From the NCBI RefSeq assembly GCF_017592475.1, contig NZ_JAGFNP010000003.1:501052-565011 (forward strand): a DNA stretch of 63,960 nt. The letters run 5' to 3'. This document shows, piece after piece, positions 9,596-16,733 of this stretch; the first letter of the stretch is position 1, and every line of letters starts with the position of its first letter. The stretch comes from Glycomyces niveus. GTDB taxonomy: Bacteria; Actinomycetota; Actinomycetes; Mycobacteriales; Micromonosporaceae. Made by a program: the position numbers and the translations under genes. Under the pieces are notes generated by a model, which searched no databases, was not told where the DNA came from, and saw only the letters and a program-made list of their open reading frames with translations.

Positions 9596-9909
9596 TGCGT
9601 CCTCCTGCTTCTCCATCTCCCTTGTGCTCCGAGATATGTTTCCACGATCGTGCCCACCATCGACGCTTCCGGTTGACAAGCAATCCGGCCACGGGCCCAG
9701 CGATTGCTCGCTAGAAGTAAAGGATGTAGGTCGATGAGCCAGACGACCCCGCGGGCCATCACGATGAACACCCCGTCAGCCGCGCCTGGACTGAACCGAT
9801 GCCGTTGAGCCCCTCCATCAACGAAGTCTCTTCGGTCGGGCGCCCTATGTGAGTATCGGGAACGGGGCGACGGCGAGCATGAGGACCGCCGCTGCGCCGC
9901 CTGTCCAGA
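9596..9909. other. junction region between the element and nhaA
   Basis: The 314 bp between the relaxase stop and the nhaA stop show no supported gene. This is the probable right end of the element. I see no tRNA, integrase or obvious repeat matching the left junction near 1085. Confidence 0.35.
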
Positions 9910-11286
9910 TCAGGATTTGGTTGCCGCAGCTTGTGCGGGCCGGTGTTTGGGGGCGGTAAGGGCGACGAGGCCGGCGCCCAGGAGTGCGGCGATGAGGGAC
10001 CCGGCGAGGACGCCGATCTTGGCCTCGTCGGTCAGCAGTTCCGTGCCTCCGCTGCGGAAGGCGAGCTCGGTGATGAACAGCGCCACCGTGAACCCGATCC
10101 CGGCGACCGCCGCGATGCCGACCAGCAGCGGCCAGCCCGTCCCGGTGGGCAGGCGGCCCGCACCAAGCTTCACCGCGATCCACGTCGCGAGCGTGATGCC
10201 GACCGTCTTGCCCAGCACGAGCCCCAAGATGATGCCGAGCGTAACCGCTGAGGTCGCGGCTGTCGCGATCAGGTCTCCGGACAGGGCGACCCCGGCGTTG
10301 GCGAGCGCGAACAGCGGGAGCACCACGAACGAGGAAAACGGGTGGTTGGCCGCCTGGAGCCGGTCGGTCGGCGCGAGCGCGTCGCGGCGCAACCGCACGA
10401 GCTGCTCGGTCTCCTCGGCCGTGAGTCCTTCCTTGGCCAGCTCCTGGGCCCGCGCGTGCGCGGCGGCCGGGTCGAACAGGGGCTTGGCGGCGATGATCAG
10501 GCCCATGATGACGCCCGCGATCGTGGCGTGGACACCGGATTCGAGCATGGCGAGCCACAGCGCGATGCCGACGATGAGGTAGACCGGCGTGGACCAGACG
10601 TTGAGCAGGCGCAGCCCGATCGCGATCACGAGGATGACCCCGGCGGCGGCGAGCCAGCCCAGGGACACCTCCTCGGTGTAGAACACGGCGATGACGGCGA
10701 TCGCCCCGAGGTCGTCGACGATCGCGAGAGTCAGCAGGAACACCCTTGCGGCCGAGGGGATCCGGGAGCCGAACAGCGCCAGCACACCGACGGCGAACGC
10801 GATGTCGGTGGCCATCGGGACGCCCCAGCCGCCCGCGCCTTCGCCGCCGGCGTTGAGAGCCGTGTAGATGAGCGCGGGGACGGCCATGCCGCCGATCGCG
10901 CCCGCGATTGGGGCGACGGCGTTGCGGATGCTGCGCAGTTCACCGGAAACGATCTCGCTCTTGATCTCCATGCCCACCACGAAAAAGAAGATCGCCATGA
11001 GCCCGTCGTTGATCCACTCCCGCAGCGAGTGGTGCAGCTCGAAGCCGCCGATGTGCAGGGTGATGTCCATGCCCCACAGCCATTCGTACGAGTCGGCCCA
11101 GGGCGAGTTCGCCCAGACGATCGCGATGACCGCGCACGCCAGCAGCACGATCCCGGAGGCGGGTTCGATGTGCAGGAACGCGGCGGCCGGGCGTCCGACG
11201 AAGCGGGCGAGCGGCTTGCTGGAGTATAGGAAGGCGGGGCGCGAACGCCACAAGGGCGAGGTCCAGGGCTCTTTCGTGGACTGCAC
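9910..11286 (-). CDS. nhaA: Na+/H+ antiporter NhaA
   Basis: A 458-residue membrane antiporter that exports Na+ (or Li+) in exchange for protons. The two functional sites are present: 'MATDIAFAVGVLALFGSRIP' with Asp161, and 'LAIVDDLGAIAVIA' with the ion-binding Asp191-Asp192 pair (E. coli Asp133, Asp163, Asp164). About eleven or twelve membrane segments alternate with short loops. GTG 11286 is chosen because GGAG lies seven bases upstream and because earlier starts would fall in the conserved leader sequence. The gene is divergent from the GbsR1 module. The leader sequence at 11287-11350 probably controls expression. Confidence 0.9.
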   Translation of the reverse strand: MQSTKEPWTSPLWRSRPAFLYSSKPLARFVGRPAAAFLHIEPASGIVLLACAVIAIVWANSPWADSYEWLWGMDITLHIGGFELHHSLREWINDGLMAIFFFVVGMEIKSEIVSGELRSIRNAVAPIAGAIGGMAVPALIYTALNAGGEGAGGWGVPMATDIAFAVGVLALFGSRIPSAARVFLLTLAIVDDLGAIAVIAVFYTEEVSLGWLAAAGVILVIAIGLRLLNVWSTPVYLIVGIALWLAMLESGVHATIAGVIMGLIIAAKPLFDPAAAHARAQELAKEGLTAEETEQLVRLRRDALAPTDRLQAANHPFSSFVVLPLFALANAGVALSGDLIATAATSAVTLGIILGLVLGKTVGITLATWIAVKLGAGRLPTGTGWPLLVGIAAVAGIGFTVALFITELAFRSGGTELLTDEAKIGVLAGSLIAALLGAGLVALTAPKHRPAQAAATKS

Positions 11287-11362
11287 GGTGCGGCTCCGTT
11301 CGGGACGTGGGGTCGATCGATTCACGCCGACCAGTCTTCCCGGCACACCAGGCCACACCCTA
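11287..11362 (-). promoter_or_regulatory. nhaA promoter and structured leader (copy A)
   Basis: A TAGGGT -10 box (11362-11357, minus strand) is followed after six bases by a 28-nt block (11350-11323) found again, with one mismatch, before the hydrolase gene at 29 kb. The inferred RNA starts with this block. Its GGUGUG can pair with CGCACC just before the GTG start. CCGGGA and UCGG compete for the later UCCCGA. This arrangement looks like a switch hiding the initiation region. Known Li+/Na+-related leaders of nhaA genes (nhaA-I and nhaA-II motifs) exist in other phyla; whether this belongs to them is unknown. Confidence 0.6.
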
Positions 11363-11498
11363 CCGCAGACACACCGCCGCCCCGACACCGTCGGTTACAG
11401 GTGGTACCGCGTGGGACTACTCCATCACGCTGCACATCAGCGACATCGGCAGAAACGCTTGGCCCCGAGCCGGTAGCGGGCCCGCTCAGGTGGGATTC

Positions 11499-11533
11499 TT
11501 GTGGCAAACCTAATTTCGGTTTATGCTGAAATT
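11499..11533 (+). promoter_or_regulatory. promoter and 8-6-8 operator of GbsR1 (O1)
   Basis: A TTGTGG -35 (11499-11504), 17-bp spacer and TATGCT -10 (11522-11527) point to a start of transcription at or next to ATG 11535. The inverted repeat AATTTCGG-N6-CTGAAATT (11512-11533) covers the -10. The same geometry recurs at 14789-14810 and 30336-30357, each beside a GbsR-family gene. Confidence 0.65.
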
Positions 11534-11534
11534 C

Positions 11535-12050
11535 ATGGCAAGTGATGTAAGTAGTGAATCTTCCTTGAAGCAGCCATCCGAGGACGATGGGCCCTCGCAT
11601 GATGAGCTGCTCCACTGGGTTGAGCGGGTCGCGATGTTCCTCGCGAACGACGGAGTGCCGCCGATCGCGGGACGGGTGCTCGGCTGGCTGATGGTCTGCG
11701 AGCCCGCCGAGCAGTCGGCCGGCCAGATCAGCGAGGCGATCGGGGCCAGCCGGGCATCGCTGACGACGAACATCCGCGTGCTGATGACCGTCGGCTTCGT
11801 CGAGCGGCGGACTCGGCCGGGCGAACGCACGGGCTACTACCGGCTCAAGGACGGCGCCTGGGAAGCAGTGGTGCGCCGCCAGATCGCCTCGCTCGTGTCA
11901 TTCCGCGAGGTCGCCACCGACGGCCTGGCACTACTGGGCACTGAAAGCACACGCGCCGACCGCGTGCGCGAAGCGCAGGACGTATTCGACTGGATGGCCG
12001 AGGTCTTCGAACTGGCTCCGCCACCAGAGCGCAAGGGAGGCAAGCGATGA
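11535..12050 (+). CDS. GbsR/MarR-family transcriptional regulator (GbsR1)
   Basis: A 171-residue winged-helix regulator. The family core 'VLGWLMVCEPAEQSAGQISE' (about residues 47-66) is followed by the recognition helix region 'IGASRASLTTNIRVL' and the wing 'RRTRPGERTGYYRL'. The C-terminal helices would form the dimer interface. ATG 11535 is preferred to ATG 11523, which lies inside the -10/operator; the mRNA then appears leaderless. The stop overlaps the start of the FAD monooxygenase gene (ATGA), so the two are one operon. Paralogues at 15473 and 30405 share the motif and the operator type. It probably represses its own promoter; the inducer is unknown. Confidence 0.8.
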   Translation: MASDVSSESSLKQPSEDDGPSHDELLHWVERVAMFLANDGVPPIAGRVLGWLMVCEPAEQSAGQISEAIGASRASLTTNIRVLMTVGFVERRTRPGERTGYYRLKDGAWEAVVRRQIASLVSFREVATDGLALLGTESTRADRVREAQDVFDWMAEVFELAPPPERKGGKR

Positions 12051-13295
12051 GCGGTACGGCGATCGTCGTCGGGGCGGGCATCGGCGGGCTGGCCGCCGCG
12101 ATCGGCCTGCGCCGCATCGGCTGGGACGTGACCGTGCTGGAGCGCTCGCCCGAAGTGGGCGAGATCGGGGCCGGGATGTCGCAGGCGCCCAACGCCTTGC
12201 GCGCGCTGGACGCGCTCGGTGTCGGCGACCGGGCACGTGCTGCGGGGACGCCGTTCTTCGCCACGACCAACCTCCGCGAGCCCTCGGGCCGTTATCTGAT
12301 GCGCCCCCTCGGGGGTCCCGCATCCGCTGCTGGGCTTCCATCGCGCCGACCTGCACGGCATTCTCCGCGATGCCATTCCGCCGGAGTCGATCCGGACAGG
12401 AATGAAAGTGACGGGCTTCGCACAGACCGCGGAACGGGCCGAGGTCCAGACCGAGTCCGAGACGTTCAGCGCCGACCTGGTCGTCGCCGCTGACGGCATC
12501 CACAGCACCGCCCGCAGACTCCTATGGCCGGACACGCCCGAGACCACGTTCTGGAACTACACCGTCTGGCGCGGCATCGCCGACCTCGACCTGGCCGCAC
12601 ATGAGGGGTGCATGACCCTCGGCGCGGACCGGTACCTCCTGACGATGCCGCTGACCCGCGGCCGGGTCTACTGGGCGCTCGGCGCCCAGGCGGAGGCTCC
12701 CGGTGTCCGGTATCCGGACGAGCGGGAAGCGGTCCGCGAGCGGGTCGCCGACTGGCATGGCCTGGTCCACGAACTCCTGGACGCGACGCCGGTCGATCGG
12801 GTGCTGCACCACGACATCACCGACCTCGACCATGCCCCCCTGCCGACTTTCGTGAACGGCCGCATCGCGTTGCTGGGCGACGCGGCGCATCCGATGAGCC
12901 CGGATCTGGGTCAGGGTGCGGGTATGGCGATCGAGGATGCGGTAGTACTGGCCGCAACCCTCGCCGAGACCGGTGACCCGGTAACGGCGCTCGCGCGATA
13001 CGACCTGGAACGGCGACCGCGCGCGCAGTGGGTAGCGAAGGCCGCCCATAAGAACGGCCACGACGCGCTCATGGGCAGTGCGCTGAGTCGGCGGCTCCTG
13101 TCGCTGACGTTGCGGCTCATGTCGCCGGCGGTGTTCGCGAAGGTCTCGGCAAGAGCGCTTGATCGCCTCTGGGGTTGGCAGCCTCCCGCCCTGCCCGGCC
13201 GCTTACACCGGACCTTCGTAAATCCATACGTTTTCTTGACGCTTCTCCTAGATGGCGTATCCGGGCGTGCCGACCGCATCTGCCTGGCGGTTTAG
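12047..13295 (+). pseudogene. FAD-dependent monooxygenase, frameshifted in a G5 run
   Basis: The two halves of a class A flavoprotein monooxygenase lie in different frames. The first frame has the Rossmann motif 'VVGAGIGGLAAAIGL' (residues 6-20) and reads to 'YLMRPLGG'. The second continues from 'GVPHPLLGFHRADLHGILRD' through 'VVAADGIHSTARR' (DG motif) to the FAD-binding 'IALLGDAAHPMSPDLGQGAG'. The frames join at GGGGG (11 bases into row 12301, positions 12311-12315); four Gs would restore one open frame of about 415 residues. Such enzymes hydroxylate aromatic or polyketide-like substrates with NAD(P)H and O2; the substrate is unknown. The gene overlaps gbsR1 and is likely its target. The shift is a mutation, a phase-variable tract or a sequence error. 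Confidence 0.75.
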
Positions 13296-13333
13296 GTCAT
13301 CACGGTTCGCGCGTCAGGGGAAGGGCGGCCGAG

Positions 13334-13339
13334 CATAAT
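13334..13339 (+). promoter_or_regulatory. -10 box for a leaderless trkH-type gene
   Basis: CATAAT ends eight bases before GTG 13348, and no ribosome site precedes the start. This is the usual arrangement for a leaderless actinobacterial mRNA. No good -35 is seen. Confidence 0.4.
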
Positions 13340-13347
13340 CAGCGCTT

Positions 13348-14715
13348 GTGAGACGAGCTCTGCGACATCCGGCGCGACTGGTGCCCCTGGCCTTCCTGGC
13401 GTTCATCCTGGCCGGGGCGGTGCTGCTCATGCTGCCGGTGTCCACCGAAACCCCGGAGGCCGCGCCGCCATTGACAGCACTGTTCACATCGGTGTCGGCG
13501 GTGTGCGTGACCGGCCTGGTCGTAGTCGACACTTCGACCTACTGGTCCGGGTTCGGCGAGGCCGTCATCACAGTGCTGATCCAAGTCGGCGGCTTCGGCA
13601 TCATCACGGCCGGGACCTTGTTGGGGCTCTTGACTGCCGGACGGATGCGGCTGCGCGGGCGCTTGCTGGCCGCGAGTGAGAACCAGGCGTTGAGCTTGGG
13701 CGACATCGGCGGAGTGGTGCGGCGGATCGCCCTTATCACCGTGTCTGTCGAGGCGGTCGTGGCGCTCGTCCTATTCCTGCGGTTCCGCTACCACTACGAC
13801 TTCCCGGTCGGCGAAGCGCTGTGGTACGGGGTCTTCCACGCCGTCTCCTCGTTCAACAACGCCGGGTTCGGACTCGAGGCCGACAGCCTCATGCAGTGGG
13901 TCACCGACCCGGTCGTAACCTTGCCGCTGACCGTGGCGATCGTCATCGGCGGTATCGGCTTCCCGGTGATCGTCGAAGTGTTGCGCAAGTCCCGCCTGAC
14001 GCGTGCAATACGGGGCGACCGGCGTCGTCGGCCCAGTCCGGGCTGGTCGGTACACACCAAGTTGACGCTGCTGACCACCGGCATCCTGCTGCTGGTCGGC
14101 TTCGGCGCTTACGCGGTCTTCGAGTGGAGCAACCCGGCGACCCTCGGACCGCTCAACCCTGGAGAGAAGCTCTGGGCGGCTTTCGTCGCGGGGGTCCAGC
14201 CCCGCACCGCGGGCTTCAACAACCTCTCGATGGCCGACCTGACGCATGAGACGTGGATGGTCACCGACGCGCTGATGTTCATCGGCGGCGGCTCGTCCAG
14301 CACCGCCGGCGGCATCAAGGTCACCACATTCGCACTGCTGGCGGTGGTCATCTGGTCCGAGATCCGCGGCGAACCCGACGTGGCAGTTTTCGGCCGCAAG
14401 ATCCCCGGACCGACCCAGCGCCAGGGCCTGACCGTCGCACTCCTCGGCGTCGCGGTCGTCGCGGTGGGGACCGCCCTGGTCATGATCGACACCGAATTCA
14501 CGCTCGATCAGGTGCTGTTCGAGTCGATCTCAGCGTTCGCCACGGTCGGTCTGTCGACCGGCATCACCGCCGCACTGCCACCGGGCAGCCAGCTCGTGAT
14601 GATCGTCCTCATGTTCGCCGGGAGGGTCGGCATCGTCTCGTTCGCGGCTGCACTGGCGCTGCACAGCAGGCAACGCCGCTATTCCTTCCCCGAGGAGCGC
14701 CCACTGGTCGGTTAG
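13348..14715 (+). CDS. TrkH/KtrB-family potassium uptake channel subunit
   Basis: A 455-residue membrane protein with the four-repeat M1-P-M2 architecture of K+ translocating subunits. Each repeat shows a pore glycine: 'SAVCVTGLVVVD', 'SSFNNAGFG', 'QPRTAGFNN' and 'FATVGLSTG'. It moves K+ into the cell, usually gated by a cytosolic RCK subunit (TrkA/KtrA). No such subunit gene is next to it here, so the partner must be elsewhere. Its length is closer to KtrB (about 450) than to E. coli TrkH (483). It lies between the GbsR1 and GbsR2 modules but has its own promoter. Confidence 0.85.
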   Translation: MRRALRHPARLVPLAFLAFILAGAVLLMLPVSTETPEAAPPLTALFTSVSAVCVTGLVVVDTSTYWSGFGEAVITVLIQVGGFGIITAGTLLGLLTAGRMRLRGRLLAASENQALSLGDIGGVVRRIALITVSVEAVVALVLFLRFRYHYDFPVGEALWYGVFHAVSSFNNAGFGLEADSLMQWVTDPVVTLPLTVAIVIGGIGFPVIVEVLRKSRLTRAIRGDRRRRPSPGWSVHTKLTLLTTGILLLVGFGAYAVFEWSNPATLGPLNPGEKLWAAFVAGVQPRTAGFNNLSMADLTHETWMVTDALMFIGGGSSSTAGGIKVTTFALLAVVIWSEIRGEPDVAVFGRKIPGPTQRQGLTVALLGVAVVAVGTALVMIDTEFTLDQVLFESISAFATVGLSTGITAALPPGSQLVMIVLMFAGRVGIVSFAAALALHSRQRRYSFPEERPLVG

Positions 14716-14775
14716 ACGCCGGGGGCGACGTGACCAGGCCGGTGGCCGGTGCTGCCATGAAACGATGCTGAATTC

Positions 14776-14810
14776 TTGATAGTTCTGTAAGTTCAGTGTT
14801 TACTGAACTT
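14776..14810 (+). promoter_or_regulatory. promoter and 8-6-8 operator (O2)
   Basis: A TTGATA -35 (14776-14781), 17-bp spacer and TTTACT -10 (14799-14804). The perfect inverted repeat AAGTTCAG-N6-CTGAACTT (14789-14810) covers the -10 in the same register as O1, starting ten bases before it. It drives the membrane-protein gene at 14860. Confidence 0.7.
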
Positions 14811-14859
14811 ATCGCACTTGCGGAACTTTGAGGGTGCGTTCCCTCGGAAGGAACACGTC

Positions 14860-15393
14860 ATGGAACTGGTCACCGAATTCTTCGAATGGGCCTGGCCCCG
14901 CCACCTCAACCCGATCAGCTGGTACATCCGTCCGCTGTTCTTCATTCCCATCGCAGTCTTCGCCTGGCGCCGCCAGGGCTGGTGGATGACCCTCTCGATC
15001 GTCGCGATGCTCTCGAGCTTCTTCTGGTTTCCCGAACCAGCCGAAGTGGACCCGGCCGCGCAGTCCATCCTCGACATGGAAGCCGAGCTGTTCGCCCAAC
15101 CTGGCTGGCAGACCGCCGCGAGCCTGGGCACCATCCCGATCTTCATCGGGGCCTGCATCTGGGCGTTCTGGCGCCACTCCATCGGCATCGGCCTGTGGAC
15201 GATCAACCTCGGCATCGCCTACAAGGCCGCCTGGGTATGGGTCAACACCGACTTCGCGGGCTTCATGCACGTCGTCCCGATCTACGCCATCGCCCTCGCG
15301 GTCATCAACGCCCTCACCATAGGTTTCGCCAAGTGGCGCAGGATCCCGCTCTACCCTGGCCGGAGCGCCGAGAAGCGGCCGATCGAGGTTTGA
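14860..15393 (+). CDS. small integral membrane protein under the O2 operator
   Basis: A 177-residue protein with about five membrane segments: 'YIRPLFFIPIAVFAW' near residue 22, 'MTLSIVAMLSSFFWF' near 45, 'LGTIPIFIGACIWAFW' near 90, 'IGLWTINLGIAYKAAWVW' near 113 and 'VVPIYAIALAVINALTIG' near 140. An acidic loop lies between the second and third. I do not recognise a family. ATG 14860 follows GGAAGGA. The palindrome over its promoter and the GbsR-family gene that follows suggest regulation by GbsR2. Confidence 0.7.
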   Translation: MELVTEFFEWAWPRHLNPISWYIRPLFFIPIAVFAWRRQGWWMTLSIVAMLSSFFWFPEPAEVDPAAQSILDMEAELFAQPGWQTAASLGTIPIFIGACIWAFWRHSIGIGLWTINLGIAYKAAWVWVNTDFAGFMHVVPIYAIALAVINALTIGFAKWRRIPLYPGRSAEKRPIEV

Positions 15394-15401
15394 AGCGCCC
15401 G

Positions 15402-15438
15402 AGCGGGGTGAGCCGGCAGGCCGGTTCACCCCGCTTTT
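15402..15438 (+). terminator. intrinsic terminator between the membrane protein and GbsR2
   Basis: A 15-bp stem (AGCGGGGTGAGCCGG, 15402-15416, against 15421-15435, one G-U pair) is followed by TTTT. It should stop most transcription from O2, so gbsR2 is either expressed by leak-through or from its own promoter. Confidence 0.8.
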
Positions 15439-15458
15439 CACGTTCACCGGCGAAGGAA

Positions 15459-15472
15459 GGGATACTGATCCC
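15459..15472 (+). promoter_or_regulatory. GGGAT-ACTG-ATCCC hairpin between ribosome site and start
   Basis: The ribosome site GAAGGAAGGG (15452-15461) runs into a small palindrome that ends at the ATG. Folding would bury part of the site and could damp GbsR2 translation. Confidence 0.4.
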
Positions 15473-15958
15473 ATGTCCGACCCCGATCAAGCGGCCACCG
15501 GCGCCGATCCTGAGACACTCGCGTTCGTCGAGGACTTCGCGCTCGCCATGGAACGCCTCGGCTTGGTCCGTATGACCGGCCGCGTCATGGGCTGGCTCCT
15601 GGTGTGCGACCCGCCCGCCCAGACCTTCGGTCAGATCGCCGAAGCCCTCCAGGCCTCCAAGGGCTCGATCTCGACCGCGTTGAAGTTCCTCACCACGGCC
15701 GGATGGGTGGGCAAGACCTCCAAACCGGGAGTGCGCGGCGACTTCTACACCATCCGATCCGGCGCCATGGCCGACCTCGTCAAGCAGCAGAGCGCCCAGT
15801 ACGCGGCCTTCACCGACGTCACCGCCCGCGGCCTCGCACTGTTCAAGGACGCCCCAGCCGAGCGCGGCGAGCGCCTGCGGGACCTGCACGAGTTCTTCGC
15901 CTGGCTCGCCAAAGAACTTCCAGCTCTCATGGAGCGCTGGGAGAACGGACGCGCTTGA
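15473..15958 (+). CDS. GbsR/MarR-family transcriptional regulator (GbsR2)
   Basis: A 161-residue winged-helix protein with the same 'GRVMGWLLVCDPPAQTFGQI' core (residues 33-52) and recognition region 'LQASKGSISTALKFL' as its two paralogues in this window. Its C-terminal helix 'FFAWLAKELPALMERWENGR' recurs as a fragment at 24.6 kb. It is downstream of the membrane protein and converges on kdpE. The operator before the membrane-protein gene suggests that this regulator controls it. The ligand is unknown; Bacillus GbsR senses choline, which is only a family precedent. Confidence 0.8.
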   Translation: MSDPDQAATGADPETLAFVEDFALAMERLGLVRMTGRVMGWLLVCDPPAQTFGQIAEALQASKGSISTALKFLTTAGWVGKTSKPGVRGDFYTIRSGAMADLVKQQSAQYAAFTDVTARGLALFKDAPAERGERLRDLHEFFAWLAKELPALMERWENGRA

Positions 15959-16058
15959 ACGCCCGACGGCCCCGGCAGGGCCGGTTGCCGGGACGTCCGG
16001 CCGGCGGTTGGAGCCGTCAACTGCTGATCTGAGCCGCATGCACCGACTTACAAGTCCT

Positions 16059-16733
16059 CTATGGTCGGAAGCGGTAGCCCATGCCCGGCTCGGTCAGGAA
16101 GTGCACCGGTCGGGACGGGTCGGCTTCGAGTTTGCGGCGCAGCTGGGCCATGTACTGGCGCAGGTAGTGGGTCTCGGAGTCGTAATTCGGGCCCCAGACC
16201 CGGTGGAGGAGCGCGCGCTGGCTCACGAGCTTCCCCGGATTGCGCAGGAGGATCTGCAGGATCTGCCACTCGGTGGGCGTCAATCGGATCTCCTTGCCGT
16301 CGCGGATGACCTCCTTCGCAGCGAGATCCACTGTGACCGAACCGATCATCGTGATCGGCGATTCGGGGTCCGAGCCGGTCCGGCGGGTCGCTGCTCGCAC
16401 GCGTGCGAGCAGCTCCCCGATGTCGAACGGCTTGGTGACATAGTCGTCAGCGCCCGCGTCCAGGGCGGCGATCTTCTCGGCGCTCGCCGCCCGGCCTGAC
16501 AGGATCAGGATCGGCGCCTTGGACCAGCCGCGCAGGCCCTCGATCACTTTCCGTCCGTCCATGTCGGGCAGGCCCAAGTCGAGCACGATGAGGTCCGGTT
16601 TGATTGCGGCGGCCGTTCGCAGTGCGGTGGCGCCGGTGTCGGCGGTCGCCACCTCGTACCCGTGTGCGGCCAGGTTGATACGCAGCGCCCGGAGGATGTG
16701 CGGCTCGTCGTCGACTACAAGTACCCTGATCAT
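16059..16733 (-). CDS. kdpE: KdpE response regulator
   Basis: A 224-residue OmpR/PhoB-type regulator that activates kdp transcription when phosphorylated by KdpD at low K+ or high osmolarity. The receiver domain has the acidic pair Asp8-Asp9, phospho-acceptor Asp52 ('LIVLDLGLPDMDG') and Lys101 ('YVTKPFD'). The C-terminal winged helix runs from about residue 130 ('RLTPTEWQILQILLRNPGKL') to 'EPGMGYRFRP'. Its ATG overlaps the kdpD stop (ATGA), so the two are translationally coupled. It converges on gbsR2. Confidence 0.93.
   Translation of the reverse strand: MIRVLVVDDEPHILRALRINLAAHGYEVATADTGATALRTAAAIKPDLIVLDLGLPDMDGRKVIEGLRGWSKAPILILSGRAASAEKIAALDAGADDYVTKPFDIGELLARVRAATRRTGSDPESPITMIGSVTVDLAAKEVIRDGKEIRLTPTEWQILQILLRNPGKLVSQRALLHRVWGPNYDSETHYLRQYMAQLRRKLEADPSRPVHFLTEPGMGYRFRP

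Noticed and set aside
1085..9909. Integrase, transposase or attachment-site repeats of the mobile element
   Set aside because: No such gene is in the window and I could not find matching repeats at the two junctions, so the element type stays undefined.
13219..13243. Resemblance of AATCCATACG-N3-TCTTGACGC near the monooxygenase end to 24377-24398
   Set aside because: The match is 19 of 22 bases but is too short and isolated to separate from chance.
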